Shown here in pieces: positions 30,445 through 43,651 of a stretch of DNA of 45,348 bases; position 1 is the stretch's first letter, and every line of letters begins with the position of its first letter. The stretch is from Chloroflexota bacterium (GTDB lineage Bacteria; Chloroflexota; Limnocylindria; QHBO01). A model generated the notes under the pieces. It was given only the letters and a program-made list of their open reading frames with translations, was not told the DNA's origin and did not search any database. A program made the position numbers and the translations under genes. Location of the stretch: NCBI GenBank assembly GCA_013816405.1, contig JACDEL010000014.1:1-45348 (forward strand), given 5' to 3'.

Positions 30445-30473
30445 ACGAAACGAGGCGGTTGCCCGCCTCGTTT
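30443..30473 (-). terminator. intrinsic terminator of rpoBC
   Basis: About 35 nt after the rpoC stop the minus strand has AAACGAGGCGG, a 4-base loop and CCGCCTCGTTT, an 11-bp perfect stem, followed by CGTTTG. The T-tract is short and interrupted, but the stem is very strong. Its tail merges with the next promoter's -35. Confidence 0.8.
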
Positions 30474-30509
30474 GGCTGCCGTGCATCGAGCCCATGACGG
30501 GCCTCCGGA

Positions 30510-34850
<4,341 letters not shown>

Positions 34851-34972
34851 GAGTGGCTTATGGCTCCTGCGGCTGACGCCGCTTCTGGCACGGTGCGCCA
34901 GGGCTGACCAGGCCCCGGCTCGACATGGACCGATGGGTGGGGCGCGACGCCGTCACGACGCCGCTCCCCCGA
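34851..34972. other. rpoB-rpoC intergenic spacer
   Basis: 122 bp on the minus-strand transcript between rpoB and rpoC. I see no terminator (no stem with a T-run) and no convincing promoter hexamers, so rpoC is probably cotranscribed with rpoB. Confidence 0.5.
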
Positions 34973-38473
<3,501 letters not shown>

Positions 38474-38522
38474 TCAGGACTCCTCGGAGAGGACATGGTG
38501 GGGCGCGGACACGCGAACGAGG

Positions 38523-38551
38523 AGTTTAGATCAGCGGATGCGCTTCGTCAA
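38523..38551 (-). promoter_or_regulatory. rpoBC promoter
   Basis: On the minus strand TTGACG (38546-38551) and TAAACT (38523-38528) are exactly 17 bp apart. Transcription would start near 38516, giving a ~43-nt leader to rpoB. The target duplication of the mobile element begins 8 bp upstream of the -35, so everything further upstream on this side is now transposon DNA. Confidence 0.8.
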
Positions 38552-38558
38552 GTGAAGC

Positions 38559-38567
38559 GGTGGCCAA
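38559..38567. repeat. left 9-bp target-site duplication (GGTGGCCAA)
   Basis: GGTGGCCAA directly abuts the left inverted repeat and is repeated exactly at 42213-42221 outside the right one. A 9-bp duplication is the usual size for IS1-family transposition. Confidence 0.92.
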
Positions 38568-38588
38568 GGTAGTGGCTCAATTTGGATT
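38568..38588 (+). repeat. left terminal inverted repeat of the element
   Basis: 21 bp beginning GGTAGTGGCTC and ending TTGGATT, an exact reverse complement of 42192-42212. It is more AT-rich at its inner end than the surrounding DNA. Confidence 0.93.
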
Positions 38589-38600
38589 CCGGTCCGCTTG

Positions 38601-38611
38601 CTCTCACGCAT
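38601..38611 (+). repeat. CTCTCACGCAT motif, copy 1
   Basis: First of five identical 11-bp direct copies in the element. It lies 22 bp upstream of the ATG of the 79-aa gene, and a TATGCT hexamer (38622-38627) falls between them. Confidence 0.85.
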
Positions 38612-38633
38612 CGCCTCCGGTTATGCTTCCGAC

Positions 38634-38873
38634 ATGAAGCGATCCCCCATGCCACGCGACCCGAATCAGAGAGCGAAGGCCGTTGTGGACCTCGCTACTG
38701 GTCAGCGATCCCCGGCGCCTGTCCGAGAGAAGGACCCGGCGGCGATTGCGCGTGGACACCTGGGCGGTATCAAGGGCGGCGCGGCTCGGGCGGCAAAGAT
38801 GACGCCCGCCGAGCGCAGCGCGTCCGCGAGTAAGGCCGCCAAGGCCCGTTGGGAGCAGGCGCGAGAGGCGTAG
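38634..38873 (+). CDS. small basic passenger protein, 79 aa
   Basis: From ATG 38634 (Met6 at 38649 is an alternative). The C-terminal half reads GHLGGIKGGAARAAKMTPAERSASASKAAKARWEQ. This GG-x-AR-A-K-x-(S/T)PxxRSxxAxKAAxARW pattern recurs in many small bacterial, phage and mobile-element proteins of unknown role. It is basic and helical, so nucleic-acid binding is plausible but not shown. There is no Shine-Dalgarno. A TATGCT hexamer 6 nt before the ATG suggests a leaderless message. It could act as the element's own regulator (inference). Confidence 0.6.
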   Translation: MKRSPMPRDPNQRAKAVVDLATGQRSPAPVREKDPAAIARGHLGGIKGGAARAAKMTPAERSASASKAAKARWEQAREA

Positions 38874-38902
38874 TCCCCGCTCTCCCAACCGAATCTCCGA
38901 AC

Positions 38903-38913
38903 CTCTCACGCAT
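38903..38913 (+). repeat. CTCTCACGCAT motif, copy 2
   Basis: Identical 11-mer upstream of the transposase gene. It is 32 bp from copy 3, with an inverted repeat between them. Confidence 0.85.
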
Positions 38914-38933
38914 CGTGACACACTGTTGTCACG
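38914..38933. promoter_or_regulatory. operator-like inverted repeat upstream of the transposase
   Basis: CGTGACA (38914-38920), a 6-base spacer and TGTCACG (38927-38933) form a perfect 7-bp inverted repeat. It is framed exactly by motif copies 2 and 3 and lies 21 bp before the transposase ATG. The size and symmetry fit a dimeric DNA-binding protein. The stem is too short, and lacks a T-run, to be a terminator. Confidence 0.55.
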
Positions 38934-38934
38934 C

Positions 38935-38945
38935 CTCTCACGCAT
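38935..38945 (+). repeat. CTCTCACGCAT motif, copy 3
   Basis: Identical 11-mer ending 9 bp before the transposase ATG. A CATAGT hexamer (38943-38948) overlaps its last bases and could be the -10. Confidence 0.85.
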
Positions 38946-38954
38946 AGTTGCAGT

Positions 38955-39800
38955 ATGAACAGGCTGAACGTCAACGAACGAGCGCAGATCATCCGGTGTC
39001 TGATCGAAGGTAACTCGATCCGTTCGACCGCCCGGATGACCGGGGCTGCCCGGAACACGATCACCACCCTGCTCGTCAATCTCGGGACCGTCTGCTCCGA
39101 GTATCAGGACCGGGTACTCCGCAACCTGACCTCGACTCGGATCGAGTGCGACGAGATTTGGTCCTTCTGCTACGCCAAGGCCAAGAACGTCCCGGACCAG
39201 TACGCGGGCGTCCCCGGCTACGGCGACGTGTGGACCTGGACCGCGATTGACCCCGACACCAAACTCGTCCCGGCATGGCTGGTCGGCTCGCGCGAGCAGG
39301 AGGACGCCTTCGCCTTCATCGCCGACCTTGGCTCGCGGCTGGCGAACCGGGTCCAGCTGACGACCGATGGGCACCTTGGCTACCTGACCGCCATCGAGAA
39401 GGAGTTTGGGCGCGACGTTGACTACGCCATGCTCATCAAGACTTTCGGTGTAGTCCCGAGTTCCGATGGATCGCCGACCGCTCGGCGCTACTCGCCCAAC
39501 GAGGTCACGTCGCAAGAGGTCCGGGTCGTCATGGGCAACCCCGATCCCGACCTGATCTCGACCTCCTACGTTGAGCGCAACAACCTGACCATGCGCATGC
39601 AGATGCGCCGCTTCACCCGCCTGACCAATGGCTTCTCCAAGAAGATCGAGAATCACGCGGCGATGGTCAGCCTGCACTTTATGGCCTACAACTTCGCGCG
39701 ACCCCACTCGGCGCTCGGCAAGAACCGAACCCCGGCGATGGCGGCTGGAGTGGCGGATCACGTCTGGACCGTGCAGGAGATCGCGGCGCTGCTCGACTAG
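38955..39800 (+). CDS. IS1-family DDE transposase, 281 aa
   Basis: The N-terminus (residues ~5-45, VNERAQIIRCLIEGNSIRSTARMTG) is a helix-turn-helix for binding the ends. The catalytic triad is visible as D66 in CDEIWSFCY, D138 in LTTDGHLGYL and E207 in TSYVERNNLTMRM. MRRFTRLTNGFSKK and LHFMAYNFARPHSALG follow as in IS1-group enzymes. It is a single uninterrupted frame, unlike IS1 itself, which needs a -1 frameshift to join insA and insB. No Shine-Dalgarno is seen. The gene looks intact, so the element may still move. An IS1595-type enzyme is less likely because the N-terminal zinc ribbon is absent. Confidence 0.9.
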   Translation: MNRLNVNERAQIIRCLIEGNSIRSTARMTGAARNTITTLLVNLGTVCSEYQDRVLRNLTSTRIECDEIWSFCYAKAKNVPDQYAGVPGYGDVWTWTAIDPDTKLVPAWLVGSREQEDAFAFIADLGSRLANRVQLTTDGHLGYLTAIEKEFGRDVDYAMLIKTFGVVPSSDGSPTARRYSPNEVTSQEVRVVMGNPDPDLISTSYVERNNLTMRMQMRRFTRLTNGFSKKIENHAAMVSLHFMAYNFARPHSALGKNRTPAMAAGVADHVWTVQEIAALLD

Positions 39801-39818
39801 GCTGCTAGGCTCCGCGAC

Positions 39819-41336
39819 GTGGCCGACGATCCAAACATCCTCTACTACGGCGATAACTTGGACGTGCTGCGCCGCCATATCGCGGATGCCAGCGTCGATC
39901 TCGTCTACCTCGATCCCCCGTTCAACTCGAACGCCGACTACAACGTGCTCTTCTCTGAGCATGGCGAGAAGGCGTCCGCGCAGATTCAGGCGTTCGAGGA
40001 CACCTGGGAGTGGAACACCGAGGCGGCTGCCGCCTACCAAGAGATTGTCGAGCGGGGGGGGGGAGTCGCAGAGGCTATGCGCGCCTTCCGAACGATGGTC
40101 GGCGACAGCGACATGCTCGCCTATCTGTCGATGATGGCCCCGCGGCTGGTCGAGTTGCGACGGGTGCTCAAGCCGAGTGGGTCGATCTATCTCCACTGCG
40201 ACCCGACCGCGTCCCATTACCTCAAGCTCCTTATGGACTCCGTGTTCGGGCCGGCGAACTACCGAACCGAAATCATTTGGCGTCGGGCAAGCGGATTCAA
40301 GAGGTCGTCTGCGAGGCGTTTCCCGCACAAGCATGACGTGATCCTTTTCTACTGCAAGGACCCCGCCCGACTCACATTCCATCCGCAATTCCGCAAGCAC
40401 AAGCCTGAATACATCAAGCGATTCAAGAGGGATGTCACTGGTCGGCTCTACCGCGACGATGTAAATCCAACGGCAGGCGGCCGCCGCACTATCTATCTGG
40501 ACGAGGTGGAGGGCGACCTGGTTGATTCGGTGTGGGCTGACATAAACCCAATCAACCCCGTCGCCGCCGAGCGTCTCGGCTATCCAACACAGAAACCGAT
40601 CGCACTGATGGAACGCATCATTGCTGCCAGCTCCGACCCCGGCGATCTCGTGCTTGACCCGTTCTGCGGCTGCGGGACTACCGTCGATGCGGCACAAGCA
40701 CTCGGGCGACGATGGATAGGGATCGACGTCACCCACCTTGCAATCGGGCTTATCAAGCATCGACTGGCCGGTCGCTACGGACCGGGGATCGCGGCCACTT
40801 ATCGGACCATCGGCGAGCCGACCACGGTCGAAGGCGCTCGGATGCTCGCCGCCGAAGATCCGTGGCAGTTCCAAGCATGGGCGCTCGGCCTTGTCGGAGC
40901 GCGGCAGGCAGGATCGGCAAAGAAGGGCGGGGACAAGGGGATCGACGGCAAGCTCTACTTCCACGATTCGCCCGACATGGCGGACAAACAGATCGTCTTC
41001 TCCGTCAAGGCCGGGCATCTTGTCCCGAGCTTCATCCGTGATCTGCGCGGAGTGATCGACCGAGAAGAAGCGCAGATCGGCGTCCTAATCTCGTTCGAGG
41101 AACCCACTTCGGGGATGCGATCGGAGGCGGCGAGCGCCGGCTTCTACGACTCCCCTTGGGGACGGCATCCGCGCATACAGCTCCGGACGGTCGGCGAACT
41201 GTTGGAGGGCAAGGGCATCGACTATCCGCACATGACCAATGTCACGCATCGGCGTGCGCCGCGAGCGAAGGCGGCTGAACCGGAGCGGTTGGAACTGTTC
41301 GGCCAAGTCGCCGAGGAGCCGGAGCCGTTCGACTAG
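39819..41336 (+). CDS. DNA N4-cytosine/N6-adenine methyltransferase fused to an Mrr-like nuclease domain, 505 aa
   Basis: Starts with GTG 18 bp after the transposase stop, so it is probably cotranscribed. DPPF at residues 32-35 is the catalytic motif IV, and DPFCGCGTT at 280-288 is the SAM-binding motif I. Motif IV preceding motif I places it in the beta-type N6/N4 class (pfam N6_N4_Mtase). Residues ~350-470 form a restriction-endonuclease-like domain: KKGGDKGIDGKLYF with D376, then IVFSVKAG with K397 and DLRGVIDREEAQIGVLISFE. This matches the Mrr_cat-type tail of a recognised methyltransferase subfamily. A run of ten G (40054-40063) encodes R79-G82 and is a slippage-prone site. No separate restriction enzyme is present. 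Confidence 0.9.
   Translation: MADDPNILYYGDNLDVLRRHIADASVDLVYLDPPFNSNADYNVLFSEHGEKASAQIQAFEDTWEWNTEAAAAYQEIVERGGGVAEAMRAFRTMVGDSDMLAYLSMMAPRLVELRRVLKPSGSIYLHCDPTASHYLKLLMDSVFGPANYRTEIIWRRASGFKRSSARRFPHKHDVILFYCKDPARLTFHPQFRKHKPEYIKRFKRDVTGRLYRDDVNPTAGGRRTIYLDEVEGDLVDSVWADINPINPVAAERLGYPTQKPIALMERIIAASSDPGDLVLDPFCGCGTTVDAAQALGRRWIGIDVTHLAIGLIKHRLAGRYGPGIAATYRTIGEPTTVEGARMLAAEDPWQFQAWALGLVGARQAGSAKKGGDKGIDGKLYFHDSPDMADKQIVFSVKAGHLVPSFIRDLRGVIDREEAQIGVLISFEEPTSGMRSEAASAGFYDSPWGRHPRIQLRTVGELLEGKGIDYPHMTNVTHRRAPRAKAAEPERLELFGQVAEEPEPFD
40054..40063 (+). repeat. G10 homopolymer inside the methyltransferase gene
   Basis: Ten consecutive G, read as part of CGG-GGG-GGG-GGA. Loss or gain of one base would truncate the methyltransferase between its motifs IV and I. 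I did not notice a longer homopolymer elsewhere in the window. Confidence 0.9.
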
Positions 41337-41337
41337 C

Positions 41338-41348
41338 CTCTCACGCAT
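41338..41348 (+). repeat. CTCTCACGCAT motif, copy 4
   Basis: Begins one base after the methyltransferase stop codon and 21 bp before copy 5, in the 31-bp gap before the next ATG. Confidence 0.85.
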
Positions 41349-41358
41349 CCGGCGTAGA

Positions 41359-41369
41359 CTCTCACGCAT
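41359..41369 (+). repeat. CTCTCACGCAT motif, copy 5, overlapping a start codon
   Basis: The final AT of the motif is the AT of the ATG at 41368-41370. A TAGACT hexamer at 41355-41360 lies just upstream and overlaps the motif's first two bases. Confidence 0.85.
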
Positions 41370-42168
41370 GGCGCTGCCCCCGACCGCTGGTATTCGTCTG
41401 AAGATCCTCCGGGCATTGCACGATCTCGACGAAATCCACGTCGAAGAAGGGAACTACCTGCGTCCAGACCCGCACACCGTCCGGTTCGAGTTTTACGAGG
41501 AAAAGGGCGAGCGGCGCGCCCGCGCGCTCCTCGTTATCCGCGAGCCGGCGCCCCCAGGCCTGGGCGTCTTGGCTGGCGAGGCTGCCTACCACTTGCGCGG
41601 GGCGCTGGACCACTTGGTCTATCAACTCGCGCTGCTTAACGTTCGCAACCCGTCCGGCACGCAGTTTCCGCTCTGTCTCGATGAGCGGGCCTATCGGACC
41701 GTGCCGCCGGGGAAGAAGCGCAGTCCCCGCGACTCGATGCTCCGTGGCCTGCGCGAGGAGCACCGGGCAATCATCGACGAGTTCCAGCCTTACCACGACG
41801 GGGAGCGAGCGAAGCTGAACCCCCTCTACGTCGTCGGCAAGTTCGCAAACGCGGACAAGCACCGCACCATCCAAGCGGCGTTTGGCCGACCTGATCAGCG
41901 CAAGGTCGTGCCGTGGGAGGACGGCATCGAGCTTGACGTCCGGTTCCCCGATCTGAAACCCCCAATCAATGAGGGAGCAGAACTGTTCAACGTGCGCGTC
42001 GTCGAGGGATACCCGAACGTGCCCATGAACTACAGCATCCGATTCACTGTCGCCTACGGGACTGGTCGGCCCGACGATGTCTCGCATATGTATCTCGTGG
42101 AGGCGGGCGAGCGCATCCACAACCTCATCAGCGAGATTGAGGACCGCGTCCCCGCGCTGAAAGGGTAG
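41368..42168 (+). CDS. passenger protein of unknown function with RX4H motif, 266 aa
   Basis: From ATG 41368. The open frame extends upstream into the methyltransferase gene, but that part is an Arg-rich shadow. Residues 66-90 read GVLAGEAAYHLRGALDHLVYQLA, a motif I recognise from scattered hypothetical proteins but cannot name. FQPYHDG and VGKFANADKHRTIQAAF follow. R77-G-A-L-D-H82 fits the RX4-6H pattern of HEPN ribonucleases, and the surrounding stretch looks helical, but this is only a resemblance. There is no signal peptide or membrane segment. It has no Shine-Dalgarno, and its place beside a methyltransferase suggests an accessory role in the same system. Confidence 0.75.
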   Translation: MALPPTAGIRLKILRALHDLDEIHVEEGNYLRPDPHTVRFEFYEEKGERRARALLVIREPAPPGLGVLAGEAAYHLRGALDHLVYQLALLNVRNPSGTQFPLCLDERAYRTVPPGKKRSPRDSMLRGLREEHRAIIDEFQPYHDGERAKLNPLYVVGKFANADKHRTIQAAFGRPDQRKVVPWEDGIELDVRFPDLKPPINEGAELFNVRVVEGYPNVPMNYSIRFTVAYGTGRPDDVSHMYLVEAGERIHNLISEIEDRVPALKG

Positions 42169-42186
42169 GGTCATGCCCCACCGCCT

Positions 42187-42206
42187 GGCTCAATCCAAAT
42201 TGAGCC
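42187..42206. repeat. inverted repeat at the inner edge of the right end
   Basis: GGCTCAAT-CCAA-ATTGAGCC is a perfect 8-bp inverted repeat. Half of it is the right terminal repeat itself. The left end does not have this extension, so the two ends differ just inside the terminal repeat, which may matter for transposase binding or for ending transcripts leaving the last passenger gene. Confidence 0.7.
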
Positions 42207-42212
42207 ACTACC
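42192..42212 (-). repeat. right terminal inverted repeat of the element
   Basis: Exact reverse complement of 38568-38588, ending GAGCCACTACC at the element boundary. Confidence 0.93.
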
Positions 42213-42221
42213 GGTGGCCAA
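42213..42221. repeat. right 9-bp target-site duplication (GGTGGCCAA)
   Basis: Exact copy of 38559-38567. Removing 38568-42221 would restore a plain intergenic region between the divergent rpoB and the YggT-like gene. Confidence 0.92.
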
Positions 42222-42236
42222 CCCCTCGGCGCGGGG

Positions 42237-42260
42237 TTGCGCGGCGCCGGCGCCGCGCAA
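42237..42260. repeat. 24-bp perfect palindrome upstream of the YggT-like gene
   Basis: TTGCGCGGCGCC followed directly by its reverse complement, with no spacer. It begins 16 bp from the target duplication and about 57 bp before the downstream ATG. It may be a regulatory site for the divergent promoters or a hairpin in the mRNA leader. There is no T-run, so an intrinsic terminator is unlikely. Confidence 0.8.
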
Positions 42261-42316
42261 GGAGATTGCAACACTTCGCCCTCGCGAGGAGGGCTCATAG
42301 CACCGAGGGTACCGCC

Positions 42317-42799
42317 ATGCTGGACGCCGGACCCAACCAGGAGGTGCTCATCGTGGACGAAAAGCGCGTGGTCGAGCGCCAGAGCGTGACCACCCCACCC
42401 GCAGATACCACCACGTACGTCGAGCCGGTCGCCGAGCCGGTCCGCGCTCCGGCGCCCGTCAGCAACACATCGGTCGTTTCGGAGACTGTCCGTCACTCGC
42501 CCAGCGGCGCCGAGGTTGCCCGCCGGGTCGTGGTCTTCATCTTCGGCATCATCCAGGCCCTGATCGTGATCCGGATCGTCCTGCTGTTGGCCGATGCCAA
42601 CCAGGCGAACCAGCTCGTGCGGTTCCTCTACGACACCAGCGCATTCTTCGTCGGGCCGTTCGAGGGCATCCTGAACACGAACGCCGTTCAAGCGGGCGCG
42701 TCGATCTTCGACATTGCTGCGCTCGTGGCACTCATCGGCTGGACGATCCTGGAGGTCCTGATCATCGCTCTGATCGGGATCGCCCGGCGCGAGCCGTAG
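42317..42799 (+). CDS. YggT-like small membrane protein, 160 aa
   Basis: ATG 42317 has GAGGG 7 nt upstream. Residues ~1-70 are hydrophilic, Pro/Val/Thr-rich and probably cytoplasmic and disordered. Two membrane helices follow (VFIFGIIQALIVIRIVLLLA and FDIAALVALIGWTILEVLIIALIGIA), separated by a loop with FVGPFEGIL. The RIVLLLADAN-to-PFEGILNT arrangement resembles YggT/YlmG family proteins, which affect cell division or membrane organisation in other bacteria. The assignment is by pattern only. Insertion of the element lies about 95 bp upstream and may have removed promoter DNA. Confidence 0.7.
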   Translation: MLDAGPNQEVLIVDEKRVVERQSVTTPPADTTTYVEPVAEPVRAPAPVSNTSVVSETVRHSPSGAEVARRVVVFIFGIIQALIVIRIVLLLADANQANQLVRFLYDTSAFFVGPFEGILNTNAVQAGASIFDIAALVALIGWTILEVLIIALIGIARREP

Positions 42800-42804
42800 C
42801 GGCC

Positions 42805-42849
42805 CCACGATCCAGGTGAACGCAGGACTTGTACGATGCCCGATCGTGG
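42805..42849. promoter_or_regulatory. inverted repeat around a possible promoter of the response-regulator gene
   Basis: CCACGATC (42805-42812) and GATCGTGG (42842-42849) are perfect 8-bp arms 29 bp apart. Between them lies TTGTACGAT, a candidate -10 (TACGAT). No clear -35 is visible. The arms could be a site for the regulator itself, or simply a weak hairpin after the YggT-like gene. Confidence 0.35.
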
Positions 42850-42886
42850 ACCCTGACCGCTCTGCATGCCCGCGCGAGGAGCCCGC

Positions 42887-43651
42887 ATGAACAACCAGCC
42901 CCTGGTGCTCGTCGCAGATGACGAGCCCCGAATCACCAAGCTCGTCGCCATCAGCCTGGCCGATGAGGGTTTCCGCGTCGTCACCGCCGGTGGCGGCGAG
43001 GAGGCGCTCCGCAAGGCGGAGGAGATGCGCCCCGACATCGTCCTGCTCGACGTGGTGATGCCGGACCTGGACGGGATCGAGGTCATGCGCCAGCTCCGCG
43101 AGTGGCGTCCAGTGCCGGTCATCCTGCTGACCGCCAAGGGCTCGACCTCCGACAAGGCGAAAGGACTGGACCTGGGAGCGGACGACTACATCGCCAAGCC
43201 CTTCCATCCGGACGAGCTGGCAGCCCGCGTACGGGCGGTGCTTCGCCGCGCCGCCGGCATCGCACCGTCAGGCGGGCTTCTCCACATTGGCGACGTGGAG
43301 ATCGACCTGGAGCGGCGCATGATGAGCCGCAGCGGCCAGCTCGTTCAGCTGAGCAGGACGGAGTGGCTGTTGTTGCAGCATTTGGCGGCCAATGCGGGCA
43401 AGGTCGTCCTGCACACCGAGCTCCTCACCAAGGTATGGGGGCCCGAGTACCGCGACGACCTCCAGTACCTGCGGGTCTGGATCAGTCGGGTGCGTCGCAA
43501 GCTCGGGGCTCTGCCGGGCGAGCCCGGCCCGATCACAACCTTCCAGGGGATCGGCTACGTGTTGAACGTGGACGAGACTCCCCCGCTCGAGATGCCCCCT
43601 GACGGGGCAGAGGTCGGCGACGCCCAACCGGTAGGCGGTCATGCCCCCTGA
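42887..43651 (+). CDS. OmpR/PhoB-family response regulator, 254 aa
   Basis: From ATG 42887. An in-frame ATG seven codons upstream is less likely. The receiver domain has the acidic pair at D11-D12, phosphoacceptor D55 in IVLLDVVMPDLDG, LLTAKG and the conserved Lys in YIAKPFHPDE. The winged-helix output domain (about residues 135-230) contains LSRTEWLLLQHLAANAGKVV, LLTKVWGPEY and RKLGALPGEPGPITTFQGIGYVL. It resembles KdpE/MtrA-type regulators. No histidine kinase gene is adjacent, so it is an orphan within this window. A short acidic tail ends it, and its stop overlaps the next gene by 11 bp. Confidence 0.93.
   Translation: MNNQPLVLVADDEPRITKLVAISLADEGFRVVTAGGGEEALRKAEEMRPDIVLLDVVMPDLDGIEVMRQLREWRPVPVILLTAKGSTSDKAKGLDLGADDYIAKPFHPDELAARVRAVLRRAAGIAPSGGLLHIGDVEIDLERRMMSRSGQLVQLSRTEWLLLQHLAANAGKVVLHTELLTKVWGPEYRDDLQYLRVWISRVRRKLGALPGEPGPITTFQGIGYVLNVDETPPLEMPPDGAEVGDAQPVGGHAP

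Larger units (their letters stand above)
38568..42212 (+). mobile_element. IS1-family transporter IS with passenger genes (3,645 bp)
   Basis: The element is bounded by 21-bp perfect terminal inverted repeats beginning GGTAGTGGCTC and by identical 9-bp flanking duplications. Both the GGT-starting ends and the 9-bp duplication agree with the IS1 family, as does the DDE transposase inside. Canonical IS1 is under 0.8 kb, and this one carries three extra genes: a 79-aa basic protein, a DNA methyltransferase-nuclease fusion and a 266-aa protein of unknown function. All are on the plus strand. The perfect repeats and duplication suggest recent insertion. No second IS copy is present, so it is a single-unit element and not a composite transposon. 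Confidence 0.92.

Noticed and set aside
38604-41018. An 804-codon minus-strand open frame covering the transposase and methyltransferase
   Set aside because: Both genes on the other strand have full catalytic motifs. The antisense frame has none and runs through the regulatory repeats.
38601-41369. CTCTCACGCAT copies as a CRISPR array
   Set aside because: The repeats are only 11 bp, the spacing is irregular, most are separated by whole genes, and no cas gene is present.
42187-42206. The right-end inverted repeat as an intrinsic terminator
   Set aside because: No T-run follows, and half of it is simply the terminal repeat.
38559-42221. Composite transposon with two flanking IS copies
   Set aside because: Only one transposase gene and one pair of terminal repeats exist.
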